64,000 nucleotides of DNA from Bacteroidales bacterium (GCA_017412645.1 JAFPWX010000003.1:98641-162640), one strand, 5' to 3'. Positions 42,807 through 52,168 are shown, counted from the stretch's first letter. Made by a program: numbers and translations. The notes: a model not told the origin generated them from the sequence alone.

Positions 42807-42837
42807 TTTGATTATTAAAAAATTATCCATATTTTTG
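42807..42837 (+). promoter_or_regulatory. promoter of the HU gene
   Basis: TTTG at 42807-42810, 19 bases, TATTTTTG at 42830-42837. The leader is about 40 nt and A-rich. This is the best-conserved promoter of the window besides ileS and rplU. Confidence 0.85.
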
Positions 42838-42882
42838 CAGTCCTAAAAAAGCGAAATACCAATAATTTAAACTTATAAGACC

Positions 42883-43158
42883 ATGACAAAAGCAGACATC
42901 GTGAATGAAATTGCCAAGGAGACCGGTCTGGAGAAGAATCAGGTGCTGGCAGTTGTTGAGGCATTTATGGAAAACGTCAAGGGATCCCTCGCAAAGAGCG
43001 AACCCGTTTATCTTCGCGGATTTGGCAGCTTCATCGTAAAGCATCGCGCTACCAAGGCAGCCCGCAATATCACCGCCAAGACCACCATCGTGATTCCCGA
43101 ACACGACATCCCGGCCTTCAAGCCCGCAAAGTCGTTCGTCGCTGAACTCAAGAAATAA
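42883..43158 (+). CDS. hup: HU family DNA-binding protein
   Basis: 91-residue nucleoid protein that bends DNA as a dimer. The opening MTKADIVNEIAKETGLEKNQ, the RGFGSFIVKHRATKAARNI block at the DNA-binding arm and the PAFKPAKSFVAEL C-terminus are typical. It is transcribed with the following COX24-like micro-gene, 9 bases downstream. Confidence 0.96.
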   Translation: MTKADIVNEIAKETGLEKNQVLAVVEAFMENVKGSLAKSEPVYLRGFGSFIVKHRATKAARNITAKTTIVIPEHDIPAFKPAKSFVAELKK

Positions 43159-43167
43159 TTTATCAAT

Positions 43168-43257
43168 ATGCCTAGCGGAAAGAAGAGAAAGAGACATAAG
43201 ATGTCTACGCACAAACGCAAGAAGCGTTTGCGCCTCAACAGACACAAGAAGAAGTAA
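43168..43257 (+). CDS. 29-residue COX24/AURKAIP1-like basic ribosomal peptide
   Basis: Short gene with protein MPSGKKRKRHKMSTHKRKKR followed by LRLNRHKKK, 29 residues, over half Lys/Arg/His. The KMSTHKRKKR core matches the COX24_C/AURKAIP1 (mS38-like) motif found on small ribosomal-subunit proteins in mitochondria and reported in tiny proteins of Bacteroidota and Actinobacteria. It probably sits on the ribosomal small subunit (inference). It lies 9 bases after HU and ahead of a terminator. Confidence 0.8.
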   Translation: MPSGKKRKRHKMSTHKRKKRLRLNRHKKK

Positions 43258-43270
43258 TTCTCAGTCGAAA

Positions 43271-43308
43271 GAGGCTCGTACGGGGGATCCGGCGGGCCTC
43301 TTATTTTT
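43271..43308 (+). terminator. terminator after the HU/COX24 transcript
   Basis: Outer stem GAGGC (43271-43275) / GCCTC (43296-43300) with a G-rich interior, followed by TTATTTTT. It separates HU from the RNase G gene, for which no obvious consensus promoter is present, so readthrough may feed rng. Confidence 0.6.
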
Positions 43309-43320
43309 AAAAAACAACCA

Positions 43321-44886
43321 ATGGAAGAAGCGAAAGCAAAGGAGAAAGACCTTATAGTGGACGTCACGCCCTCGGAAGTGCGGATAGCCCTCATGGAGGA
43401 CCATCGCCTCATCGAGTACAACCATGAATCGTCCCAGGGTCACGACTTTTCAGTGGGGGATGTCTTCCTCGGAAGGGTGAAGAAACTCCTCCCGAGCCTC
43501 AACGCCGCTTTCGTGGACATCGGTGACAGCAAGGAAGCCTTCATCCATTATCTGGACCTGGGCCTGTTCTTCCCGGCGTTCGACCAGTTCGTACGCGACG
43601 CCAATCCCAACCGCAACCTTCACGGGCTCTATTCGGGCATCAAGCTCGGCAAACCCCTCGAAAAGGAAGGACGCATTGAAGACCAGCTCAAGCAGGGCCA
43701 GATGATAATCGGCCAGATTGTCAAGGAACCGATATCCACCAAGGGCTCGCGGCTCACCGCGGAAATTTCATTGGCAGGACGCAACATCGTACTGTTGCCG
43801 TTCGCAGACAAGGTCAGCATCTCCCAGAAGATATCTTCCAGGGAGGAAAAGCGCCGGCTCGAAACCCTCGTGAAGAGCATTCTGCCCCGCAATTACGGAG
43901 CCATCATCCGCACTGCCGCCGAAGGCAAGAACGCCTCGGTTCTGGTGGCGGAAACCAAGTCCCTCATCGAAAAATGGGAGGGGGCCTGGAAGAAGATAGC
44001 CTCCGGCAAGGGAGTTCAGCTCCTCTTCACCGAGTACTCCAAAACCACCACGGTCCTGAGGGACCTGCTCAACGATTCCTTCACCGGCATCCACGTCAAC
44101 GATGCCAAAACAGCCGAAGAAATCCGTCAGTACATCTCCCTCATCCTTCCCGAACAGGAAAAAATCGTCCATCTCTACGAAGGCCGCCAGCCCATCTTCG
44201 ACCATTTCGAGGTCACCAGGCAGATCAAGAGCTCCTTCGGAAGGGTCGTGCCCATGAAGCAGGGTGCCTATCTCGTCATCGAAAGCACTGAGGCCCTTAA
44301 CGTAGTGGACGTGAACAGCGGTATCCGCGCAAAGACCTCCGACCAGGAGGAGAACACCTTTGAGGTGAACAAGCTCGCCGCGGAAGAGATTGCCCGCCAG
44401 CTCAGGCTGCGCGATATGGGTGGTATCGTCATCGTCGATTTCATCGACATGGAGTCCCAGGAGCACCGGAACGCCCTGCACAAGTACATGCAGGACCTTA
44501 TGTCTGAAGACAGGGCAAAGCACAACGTGCTGCCCCTCACCAAATTCGGGCTCATGCAGATTACGCGTCAGCGCATCCGTCCGGTCACGCAGATCGAGAC
44601 CACAGAACAGTGTCCTCTCTGCCATGGTACCGGAAAGATTGCGAGCACGGTGGTAATCGACGAGCAGGTGGAACGCCAGCTCGCCTATTACGTGGAGGAG
44701 AAGGACATGAAAGTCCTTACGCTGCGAACCAGCCCCATTCTGGGAGCGTACCTTTCACGCGGATGGAATTCCTATCTGGTGAAATGGCGCCGCAAGTACA
44801 AATGCAAACTGCGCCTCGTGGAATCCACGGCGAACAGTGTCCTGCAGTATGAATTTCTAAACTCTGACGGAGAGGTGCTCGACTAG
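43321..44886 (+). CDS. rng: ribonuclease E/G family endoribonuclease
   Basis: 521 residues. It has an S1 domain (about residues 40-130: VGDVFLGRVKKLLPSLNAAF) and a catalytic DNase-like domain containing NVVDVNSGIRAK and GGIVIVDFIDM, whose aspartates bind Mg. The zinc-link motif CPLCHGTGKI that organises the tetramer follows. No long RNase E-type C-terminal scaffold is present, so RNase G-like. It acts in rRNA maturation and mRNA decay. The stop codon sits within the terminator stem at 44871-44895. Confidence 0.95.
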   Translation: MEEAKAKEKDLIVDVTPSEVRIALMEDHRLIEYNHESSQGHDFSVGDVFLGRVKKLLPSLNAAFVDIGDSKEAFIHYLDLGLFFPAFDQFVRDANPNRNLHGLYSGIKLGKPLEKEGRIEDQLKQGQMIIGQIVKEPISTKGSRLTAEISLAGRNIVLLPFADKVSISQKISSREEKRRLETLVKSILPRNYGAIIRTAAEGKNASVLVAETKSLIEKWEGAWKKIASGKGVQLLFTEYSKTTTVLRDLLNDSFTGIHVNDAKTAEEIRQYISLILPEQEKIVHLYEGRQPIFDHFEVTRQIKSSFGRVVPMKQGAYLVIESTEALNVVDVNSGIRAKTSDQEENTFEVNKLAAEEIARQLRLRDMGGIVIVDFIDMESQEHRNALHKYMQDLMSEDRAKHNVLPLTKFGLMQITRQRIRPVTQIETTEQCPLCHGTGKIASTVVIDEQVERQLAYYVEEKDMKVLTLRTSPILGAYLSRGWNSYLVKWRRKYKCKLRLVESTANSVLQYEFLNSDGEVLD

Positions 44887-44910
44887 GGCACCTCTTTTTT
44901 TGTTTTTTTT
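44871..44910 (+). terminator. rho-independent terminator overlapping the rng stop codon
   Basis: Eight-bp stem AGAGGTGC (44871-44878) and GCACCTCT (44888-44895), then a run of T interrupted by one G. The TAG stop of rng is in the loop. Confidence 0.88.
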
Positions 44911-44928
44911 CGTAAATTGTGGGCTGAT

Positions 44929-46206
44929 ATGAAAAAATACGCAATAATTCTGGCGGCATTGCTCGCGATATGCGGCATAGCCCTGGCACAGGATGCCCCG
45001 CATCGCAGCGAAGCGGCGGTGAAGGCCCTTCAGGAAGACATAACCCGTGCCGCGTGCAACCATAATTCCTACGAGTTTTTCCCTATCAAGGACACTCCTG
45101 CTCCCAGGGGTTACAAGCCTTTCTACATAAGCCATTACGGCCGTCACGGTTCGCGTTCCGGCTGGGGAGGGGACAGGTATTCCTATGTGATCCATGTGCT
45201 TGAACGCGGTGAAAAGGCCGGCATCCTCACCCCGGGAGGCGATTCCCTGTTGGCGGCTACCCGGAAGGAGTTCGCGCTCTATGCCGGAATGGACGGACGC
45301 CTCACCCCCAGGGGAGTACGGGAGCACGCCGCCATCGCAAAGCGTATGTACAAGCGCTATCCACAGGTGTTCAGGGGGCAGAAAAAGATTCGTGCTGTAT
45401 CCAGTATGGTGCAGCGCTGCATCATCAGCATGAATGCATTCACGAATTCACTCGTGAGTATCAATCCCAAACTGGACATCCGCCCCGATACAGGCGAGCG
45501 TATCATGGAATACATCTCTCCCGACGGCGACTGGAAGGAGGCGACCGACAAGGCTTTTAAAGAGTCTCAGAAGTTCCTCAAAACCATTCCGGACGACACC
45601 CTGGGCGTACTGGACCGGATCTTCACGGATCCGGCCGCGGGCCTTAAGCTGGTACCCAGTCCCAAGAGACTCACCGACTGCGTGTTCACCGTGGCAGAAA
45701 TGGCGGAAGATTTTGACATCGAAGAGAATCTTTTCCGTTTCCTTCCGTTCGACGCCATTTATAAACGCTGGGCCAAGCACAATTTGAGCCTCTACACCGG
45801 GCACTGCAATTCTGTGGAAAGCGGCTTACAGTGCGTACCGATGGCAAAACCTTCGGTCGATGATATCGTGGCCAAGGCAGATGAGGCGATTGCCGGCGGA
45901 GAATATGCCGCGGACCTTCGTTTCGGCCACGACTACCCGCTGATGTCTCTCGTGAGCTATATCGGAGTAGAGGGTGTGGGCGAGCGCTACGCCGCCGACG
46001 AAATCTGCGACAACTGGCTGGCTTTCTGGGAGATACCCATGGCCAGCAATCTGCAGATGATATTCTACCGCAACAAAAAGGGCGACGTGCTGGTGAAGTT
46101 CCTCTATCAGGAACAGGAGCGCCTGCTCCGCGGCCTTAATCCCGTTACCGGGCCCTACTACCGCTGGGAAGACGTGAAGGCGAATATCGCCGGGTATCTG
46201 AGGTAG
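44929..46206 (+). CDS. exported histidine-type phosphatase (phytase/MINPP-like)
   Basis: 425 residues. Signal peptide MKKYAIILAALLAICGIALA is followed by the mature protein. The catalytic motif RHGSR is at 72-76 within SHYGRHGSRSGW. The late general-acid motif is GHDYPLM near residue 330, giving RHGxR...HD, a branch-2 histidine phosphatase. Family members dephosphorylate inositol phosphates or other organic phosphates in the periplasm or on outer-membrane vesicles; the substrate here is unknown. The -7 region just before the ATG is only TAAATTGT, a weak match. Confidence 0.85.
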   Translation: MKKYAIILAALLAICGIALAQDAPHRSEAAVKALQEDITRAACNHNSYEFFPIKDTPAPRGYKPFYISHYGRHGSRSGWGGDRYSYVIHVLERGEKAGILTPGGDSLLAATRKEFALYAGMDGRLTPRGVREHAAIAKRMYKRYPQVFRGQKKIRAVSSMVQRCIISMNAFTNSLVSINPKLDIRPDTGERIMEYISPDGDWKEATDKAFKESQKFLKTIPDDTLGVLDRIFTDPAAGLKLVPSPKRLTDCVFTVAEMAEDFDIEENLFRFLPFDAIYKRWAKHNLSLYTGHCNSVESGLQCVPMAKPSVDDIVAKADEAIAGGEYAADLRFGHDYPLMSLVSYIGVEGVGERYAADEICDNWLAFWEIPMASNLQMIFYRNKKGDVLVKFLYQEQERLLRGLNPVTGPYYRWEDVKANIAGYLR

Positions 46207-46224
46207 TTCCGCCGGCGTCTGGGC

Positions 46225-47238
46225 TTACCCGATATACGAGTCGCCTCCTTCCCGGTGCTCAACAAGAGTCTCGAGCAGAACGGTACCCTCGGCCAGGGGA
46301 ACCAGGAAGAACTCTTCCACTTCGGCCGGAACCAGAACGGTTTCTCCGGCTTTTACGGACAGATAAGCCACTTTTTCCTCCGGGTCGTATTCTTTGGGCA
46401 GCTGGATTGAGAGTTCGCCCTTGATGCAAGTGTACGCCACACAGGAAGCACCTTCTCCGGCAGATATCTTCAACGGTTCGGAAAGGGCAAGCCGGTTCAC
46501 GCTGAACTGCGGCAGGGAAACCAGATGCTCTATATTCTCCGGATCACCTTCCCTGCGGGCTTCCAGGTTGTAGCCGAGAAGCGCCTCCGCGGGGAATTTC
46601 GAAAGATTCAGGAAATCCAGAGCCTCTACCAGACCGAGGCCGTAGTCGCTGCCCTCTTCCGCCTTGAGACCCCAGTCACAGAGACGGAAGTCCAGTGCGC
46701 TGGACTGGCTGATTTCCAGCACGGTGGCCTTTCCGACAATGCAGTGCGGCACTCCGGGAGGGATGTGGAAATAACTGCCGGCCTTCACTGGCGCCCTGTT
46801 GAGAAGGGTCTCCACGCTGCCGTCTTCACAGGCGGCCATGAAAGCTGCGGCGTCCATGTCTTTTCGCAGGCCCAGAAACATCTTGGTGTCGGGGCTGGCC
46901 TCCAGCGCATACCAGAATTTCTCCTTCCCGAGGGAATCGTAGCGCTCAAGGGCCGTAAGGTCTTCGGGGCAGGCCGTGAGGGGCATCCTGCCGTCGAACT
47001 TTAAAGTCTTGATACAGAAGGGGAACTGCAGCCCATACCAGTCGAATACTTCGTCTCCGACCACGCGGTCGAGATAGGTTTCCATTACTTCATTCATGAG
47101 GTTGCCGGCAAGCCAGCCGTCGCGCACGGCGGTATCACGCCAGCCGAGATCGGCCAGATGCCACTCTTCACTGCCCCAGGAGTATTCGTCCAGCAAAGTG
47201 CAGAGCCTGAAAGGCACAAGCTTTTTTTCTTCTTCCAT
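46225..47238 (-). CDS. mannose-6-phosphate isomerase-like cupin protein, metal site incomplete
   Basis: 337 residues of class I phosphomannose isomerase layout: WGSEEW near the N-terminus, then PLTACPEDLTALERYDSLGK, WYALEASPDTKMFLGLRK, and the cupin block AGSYFHIPPGVPHCIVG. In active enzymes the first stretch reads PLSIQVHPDD and supplies Gln and His metal ligands; here it is TACPED, so these are lost. The glutamate near KFWYALEA and the histidine in PPGVPH remain. It may be catalytically altered or a sugar-binding regulator. It is a lone gene, divergent from the DJ-1 gene. Confidence 0.7.
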   Translation of the reverse strand: MEEEKKLVPFRLCTLLDEYSWGSEEWHLADLGWRDTAVRDGWLAGNLMNEVMETYLDRVVGDEVFDWYGLQFPFCIKTLKFDGRMPLTACPEDLTALERYDSLGKEKFWYALEASPDTKMFLGLRKDMDAAAFMAACEDGSVETLLNRAPVKAGSYFHIPPGVPHCIVGKATVLEISQSSALDFRLCDWGLKAEEGSDYGLGLVEALDFLNLSKFPAEALLGYNLEARREGDPENIEHLVSLPQFSVNRLALSEPLKISAGEGASCVAYTCIKGELSIQLPKEYDPEEKVAYLSVKAGETVLVPAEVEEFFLVPLAEGTVLLETLVEHREGGDSYIG

Positions 47239-47275
47239 TTTGCTTATCTTTACGAACGCGAAGATACGTATTTTT

Positions 47276-47860
47276 ATGAAAGGAGTTTATATTTTTCTGG
47301 CAGACGGCTTCGAAGATGTCGAGGCCCTTGGAACAAACGACGTGCTGCGCCGTGCGGGCCTGCAGAGTCAACTAGTCAGCGTCGGGGAAGATCCCTTCGC
47401 CACCTCCTCCCACGGAGTAACGGTAAGCGTGGACGGCTGCTTGCCGTATATGGAAGTCAGCCATAAAGGCACCACCGAAAAGGACATCCTCATCTTCCCT
47501 GGCGGCATGCCTGGCAGCAAAACCCTCGCCGCCTGCAAGCCCCTTATAAAGTTGATGCAGGATCATTACGACGCCGGCGGCAGCGTTGCGGCAATCTGCG
47601 CCGCCCCGGGCACCGTGCTCAGCCAGCTCAAGGGAATAGCTGGAGCCACTGTCACCTGTTTCGACGGTTTCGAAACAGCACTTGAGGCTGCCGGCGCCAG
47701 GTTCGAGCCCAGGCCGGCCATTCGAAGCGGCCGCATCATCACCGGCCGCAGCGCCGGCCATGCTCTCAGCTTCGCCCTTGAAATCGTAAAGGCCCTCCGT
47801 CCGGAGAAAGCCGCGGAAGTAGCCCACGCCCTTTATCTCGACACATGGAAGAGCGAATAG
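47276..47860 (+). CDS. DJ-1/PfpI family protein
   Basis: 194 residues from MKGVYIFLADGFEDVEALG; the upstream frame is rejected because it runs into the divergent gene. The conserved glutamate of DGFEDVE and the nucleophilic cysteine in AAICAAPGTVL (nucleophile elbow) are present. The DJ-1 fold covers glyoxalase/deglycase-like, chaperone and thiamine-related activities, so only a stress or metabolite-repair role can be guessed. It overlaps the S4 gene by 16 bases. The near-promoter TATCTTTA is one base off consensus. Confidence 0.88.
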   Translation: MKGVYIFLADGFEDVEALGTNDVLRRAGLQSQLVSVGEDPFATSSHGVTVSVDGCLPYMEVSHKGTTEKDILIFPGGMPGSKTLAACKPLIKLMQDHYDAGGSVAAICAAPGTVLSQLKGIAGATVTCFDGFETALEAAGARFEPRPAIRSGRIITGRSAGHALSFALEIVKALRPEKAAEVAHALYLDTWKSE

Positions 47861-48228
47861 ACAAATATCTATGGTGCATACGGGTTTTCAAGACCCGCAC
47901 CGAGGCGGCCGATGCCTGCTCCGGAAACAAGGTGCAGCTTAACGGCGTGAATGCAAAACCGTCCAAACAGGTAAAGCCGGGCGACGAGATCAGCGTCCGC
48001 AAGGGCCCCGCTCTGCTGAGCTACCGTGTGAAACAGGTGCTGAGCCACCGTGTGGGTGCGGCTTTGGTGCCGGACTATGCAGAGAATACCACGCCCCAGA
48101 GCGAGTTGGACAAGTTCCACGCTCCGGCGGAGACCTTCTTCGTGGTGCGCGACCGTGGTGCCGGCCGTCCTACCAAAAAGGACCGCCGCACTCTGGATGC
48201 GATGTGGGATGCGCTGGGCGAGGACTAG
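47845..48228 (+). CDS. hslR: S4-domain RNA-binding protein (Hsp15-like)
   Basis: 127 residues. An S4 domain covers residues 4-65 (RIDKYLWCIRVFKTRTEAAD and KVQLNGVNAKPSKQVKPGDE). It is followed by a basic tail with GRPTKKDRR. This is the HslR/Hsp15 layout; such proteins recycle stalled 50S subunits carrying nascent chains. It overlaps the DJ-1 gene by 16 bases and the convergent alr gene by 4. Confidence 0.85.
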   Translation: MEERIDKYLWCIRVFKTRTEAADACSGNKVQLNGVNAKPSKQVKPGDEISVRKGPALLSYRVKQVLSHRVGAALVPDYAENTTPQSELDKFHAPAETFFVVRDRGAGRPTKKDRRTLDAMWDALGED

Positions 48229-49334
48229 CGCCTCACTATCACGCGCTCGATTCGGCGCGGGACGCTGGTAAGAATCTCGTAAGGAATAGTTCCCAGAATG
48301 GAGGCAAGCTCCCCGATGGTGGGATCCGTGCCGAAGACCGTTACGGTGTCACCCACCTGGCAGGGGATGCCGGTGACATCCAGCATGCACATATCCATGC
48401 AGATATTGCCTATGGTGGGGGCCCTGTGACCGTTCACGCTGAACGACGCGGCGCCGTTCCCCAGATGGCGGTTGATGCCGTCGGCATAGCCGCATGGAAT
48501 GGTGGCGATGGTGGTTCCGCCCTCGGCGATGTGCCCGCGGCGGCCGTAACCTATGGTGCCGTCGGAAGGTACCAGTGTCTTTACTTGCAGCACCTTGACC
48601 TTGAGTGAAGCAACCGGGTCCAGGGATACTCCCGGGAGAGCGCTCACTCCGTAGATGCCTATTCCCAGGCGTACCATGTCGAACTGGTACTGCGGGAAGC
48701 GCTCTATTCCGGCGGAGTTGAGTATGTGCCGTAAAGGTTTGTACCCGAGAGCTTTCTCCAACTGTGAGAAGCCCTTTTCGAAAAGTGCCACCTGACCCAG
48801 GGTGAAGGCGTCCTGAGACGGATCTTCCGCCACGGCAAGGTGCGAGAAGCACGAAATCACTTTTACGTACGGGCAGTTCGCCAGGTATTCACAAAGCTCC
48901 GCAATCTCGCCGGGCATGAAGCCGAGGCGATGCATTCCGGTGTCGAGTTTGATATGGATGGGGAAGTTGCGAACCTCAGTGGCCTTCAGTACTTCCACAA
49001 GAGCCTTCAAAGACGAAATATTGGGAATAGACGGCTCCAGGCGGTACTGTATCATTTCGCGGAAGAAATCCGTTCCGGCTGTGAGCACCAGCACGGGCGC
49101 GGAGATACCGGCCTTGCGCAGTTCAATGCCTTCCACCGGCAGGGCCACTGCCAGGTAATCGGCCCCGGCGGCCTGCATCATTCCGGCGAATTCCACAGCC
49201 CCGTGCCCGTACGCGTTGGCCTTCACCAGCACAAGCATGCGGGTGGAGGGCTCAAGCAGCGAACGGAAATACCTGTAGTTCCGCTGTGCGGCCGGCAGGC
49301 TCAGTTCGAGGCGTGAAAAATCGTCGTTCGTCAT
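48225..49334 (-). CDS. alr: alanine racemase
   Basis: PLP-dependent enzyme making D-alanine for peptidoglycan. 369 residues from MTNDDFSRLELSL; an upstream TTG start is possible but would overlap the promoter box. The PLP lysine K38 is in LVKANAYGHG, and the substrate-binding region VRLGIGIYGVSALPG is near residue 220. It follows addA by 32 bases and has its own -7 box in that gap. Confidence 0.95.
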   Translation of the reverse strand: MTNDDFSRLELSLPAAQRNYRYFRSLLEPSTRMLVLVKANAYGHGAVEFAGMMQAAGADYLAVALPVEGIELRKAGISAPVLVLTAGTDFFREMIQYRLEPSIPNISSLKALVEVLKATEVRNFPIHIKLDTGMHRLGFMPGEIAELCEYLANCPYVKVISCFSHLAVAEDPSQDAFTLGQVALFEKGFSQLEKALGYKPLRHILNSAGIERFPQYQFDMVRLGIGIYGVSALPGVSLDPVASLKVKVLQVKTLVPSDGTIGYGRRGHIAEGGTTIATIPCGYADGINRHLGNGAASFSVNGHRAPTIGNICMDMCMLDVTGIPCQVGDTVTVFGTDPTIGELASILGTIPYEILTSVPRRIERVIVRR

Positions 49335-49343
49335 TACAAACTG

Positions 49344-49351
49344 CAAAAATA
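49344..49351 (-). promoter_or_regulatory. -7 box for alr
   Basis: TATTTTTG on the minus strand, 9 bases before the ATG, placed between the addA stop and alr. Confidence 0.5.
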
Positions 49352-49366
49352 ATCAATTCCGGGGAA

Positions 49367-52168
49367 TTAGTCTACCGGCACAAGGGTATCGTCCGGCACG
49401 TACCAGATGAAGCCCCGGACATCAGAATAGCCAAGACTCCGGCAGAGGCGCATATAGCGCCGCACCTGAGCGGCATACCTGTTTTCGTGAGCGCCGAACT
49501 TGTAGTCCACCACAATGGCGCTGCCTCCGCTGACCACCACACGGTCCGGGCGGTATTCGCTGCCGTCGGAATCGAATATGGAGGTTTCGTTCCAGCCTCC
49601 ACCGTTGAAGAACTCCGGATGCGAGGCGATGCGTTCGCTGAGGAGTTTCCGCGCCTCCTCCGCGTGGGCAGAGTCGAGCTGTCCGTCCAGAAGCGCTTCC
49701 TGAACGGCTCCAGGGAGGTCTTCCGGGCAGCGCACTCCAGCAAGGATACCGTGCAGCACTATGCCGCTGCGCCGCACCGATGCGTCCACTCCGGTAACGC
49801 CCTCAGGACCGAAGAAATCTGAGGCGTCAGTGGCAACTCCCAACCTATCTCCCAGGGGAATGCTCACGTACGAAGCGGGGAAGGGGCTGCCGTCCTTGGA
49901 GGGCTTGCGGCGAAGCTTGGAGAAGTCGTACATCTGTCCGCGTGAGCTTTCCGAAAGGGCCCCGCAGAAATCCCAGAGTATCTGGGAGAAGTTCTTGCAT
50001 TCCCCCTGCTTATAATCTTTCGGGGGATTGCTGGCTATGATATGCAGGCAGCAGCGGGCCCGGGTGAGCGCCACGTAGAAGATATTCATGTTGTCCACCA
50101 GCTGCATGCGTCGTTCCTCCTCGTACCAGGGCTTGAACAGGGTATCTCTGGTCTTGTCGGAGAGATTAACAAGCCAGATGCCGGTGGCCGCCTGGTCCAG
50201 AGGCGTTCCGGAAGCATCCAGCCAGCACCAGCGTTCGGTGGGCCTGTAGATTTCGACCTTTTCGGCGAAGGGGAAGATGAGGTAGGGGAACTCCAGCCCC
50301 TTCGATTTATGCACGGTGAGCACCGTTATCGCGTCGGAATTGCTGGGCGAACTGATGTAACGCTTATCGTTCTCCCAGTACTGCAGGAACCAGCGGAGGT
50401 TGTCACCGTTCACCTCGGTCCACTCACGGAGAGTGTCCATGAAGGCCTGGATGAAGAGGGTTTCGTCCCGGAAGACATCGGGGTTCTGCCGCTGAAGCTG
50501 GCGCAGCAGTTCTTCGCAGAGATCGGTAAGGGAGTGCCGGTACTGCGGAACGGTTACTCCTGCGTCGGCGGCTATGAAGGAGTTGATACTGTCTTCGGGG
50601 TTCTCCAGGCCGCCCAGCAGGCTCAGGACCTTCCGGACGATGAAGGAGGAATTGATCTTCAGCGAATCGTCCGACACGACCGGGAAGCCGTCCTCGATGA
50701 GCCTTGCGGCAACCGCTCCTCCTTCTGCGTTGTTGCGCACCAACACGGCGATGTCCCCGTAACGGGCGCCGGCCTCAAGGGCTGTCCGCACAGAAGCCTC
50801 CACCTTGGCAATCTCGTCCGCCTTGTCGCAGAAACTCAGCTGCACGTGGCCTCCCTGGGGATCAGGGCTGCACACTTTCTGTTCCACATCGGAATACAGC
50901 TCTTCCAGGCCCAGATGTCTGGCTGCATAGTTGAAGAAGGCGTTGTTGAAGTTTACCACTTCGGCGCAGCTGCGGCGGTTCTGCTGGCGGGTTTCCACCT
51001 TCGCTTCCGGGAAAGCAGCCTGCACACCATTCGCAAGAAGCCTCCAGTCGGAGTCCCTCCAGCGGTAGATACTCTGCTTCACGTCGCCCACCACAAGGGA
51101 TTCGTGGCCGCCGCCTTCGCTTTCCCTGAGCAGAGGCAGGAAGTTCTCCCACTGGATGTTGGACGTGTCCTGAAATTCGTCCAGCAGGAAATTCTCATAG
51201 CGCACCCCGAGTTTTTCGTAGACGAAGGGGGCGTCGCTGCCAGCTATGATGCGGGAAAGGAGGGCGTTGCCGTCGTCCAGACACATCACACCCTTTTCCT
51301 TGAGCAGGGCCTGGAACTGTGAGAAAAACTCCCGGGCCAATCCGAGGCTAAAAATCTGGGACTCAAGCACAAGGGCCGTGCGATAAATCACATATGGCCT
51401 GCCGAACAGATCCATGAAAGGAGTTCCTTCGGCAGCCTTGGAGAGTTTGGTTTTGGGATGGTCTATGTCCTTGTACCAGACGACTTTGGTGTATTCGTCT
51501 CTATGTTTGTCTTCGTCCTTTTTGCCATAGACGGGCAGATCCTGCGCAGCTGCCTTCACGCGGGCGGCGAAATCCTTGATGACGGCCCTGCAGGATTTGC
51601 GTATGGCGGCGAGCCGCTCGCGGGAGAATTCGCCGTCGTCCACGCCGTGCTCCTTCCGGAGCGCTGCCCTTTCCGCACTTCCGAGGCGTTTGCCCATTTC
51701 GTGCAGGGCGCTATCCATGTTGGGATAGTTTCCGTTGCCGAGCTTGTCGGCCACGTTTTCACGCAGCCAGCCGAGGATGTCGCTCTGGGCCTCATCGTCC
51801 GTAAGGGAATCAAGGATGCGGTCCATGGCTTCGCCTATCAGGCTCTCGCGGTCGAGTTCGACCTGGTAATCGGCCACCTGACCTATTTCTCTTGCGAAGG
51901 CCTTGAGCGTACGCTGGAAGAAACGGTCGATGGTGCTCACCGAGAACGCGCTGTAGTCGTGAAGTATCTTTACCAGTTTGTCGCGGGAGGCAGGATCAGC
52001 CGCGAGGTATTCGAGTATCCTCTCCTTCATCTCGGCCGTGGCCTTGTTGGTGAAGGTGACGGCGAGTATCCTGCGGTACGACAGTTCGTCCCGCAGAAGG
52101 TCGATGTAGGTGTGGGCGAGAGTGTAGGTCTTGCCGGAACCTGCGGAGGCTTTGTTGACGCGTATCAT
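49367..52168 (-). CDS. addA: UvrD-type helicase-nuclease (AddA-like)
   Basis: 933 residues. Superfamily 1 helicase: Walker A SAGSGKTYTL (8-17), motif with FLLDEFQDTSNIQWENF, and VLTVHKSKGLEFPYLIFPF (motif V region). The C-terminal PD-(D/E)XK-like nuclease ends in SAIVVDYKFG. With the adjacent AddB-like protein it would form a RecBCD-like AddAB nuclease for double-strand break processing. It overlaps addB by 4 bases (ATGA). Confidence 0.9.
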   Translation of the reverse strand: MIRVNKASAGSGKTYTLAHTYIDLLRDELSYRRILAVTFTNKATAEMKERILEYLAADPASRDKLVKILHDYSAFSVSTIDRFFQRTLKAFAREIGQVADYQVELDRESLIGEAMDRILDSLTDDEAQSDILGWLRENVADKLGNGNYPNMDSALHEMGKRLGSAERAALRKEHGVDDGEFSRERLAAIRKSCRAVIKDFAARVKAAAQDLPVYGKKDEDKHRDEYTKVVWYKDIDHPKTKLSKAAEGTPFMDLFGRPYVIYRTALVLESQIFSLGLAREFFSQFQALLKEKGVMCLDDGNALLSRIIAGSDAPFVYEKLGVRYENFLLDEFQDTSNIQWENFLPLLRESEGGGHESLVVGDVKQSIYRWRDSDWRLLANGVQAAFPEAKVETRQQNRRSCAEVVNFNNAFFNYAARHLGLEELYSDVEQKVCSPDPQGGHVQLSFCDKADEIAKVEASVRTALEAGARYGDIAVLVRNNAEGGAVAARLIEDGFPVVSDDSLKINSSFIVRKVLSLLGGLENPEDSINSFIAADAGVTVPQYRHSLTDLCEELLRQLQRQNPDVFRDETLFIQAFMDTLREWTEVNGDNLRWFLQYWENDKRYISSPSNSDAITVLTVHKSKGLEFPYLIFPFAEKVEIYRPTERWCWLDASGTPLDQAATGIWLVNLSDKTRDTLFKPWYEEERRMQLVDNMNIFYVALTRARCCLHIIASNPPKDYKQGECKNFSQILWDFCGALSESSRGQMYDFSKLRRKPSKDGSPFPASYVSIPLGDRLGVATDASDFFGPEGVTGVDASVRRSGIVLHGILAGVRCPEDLPGAVQEALLDGQLDSAHAEEARKLLSERIASHPEFFNGGGWNETSIFDSDGSEYRPDRVVVSGGSAIVVDYKFGAHENRYAAQVRRYMRLCRSLGYSDVRGFIWYVPDDTLVPVD

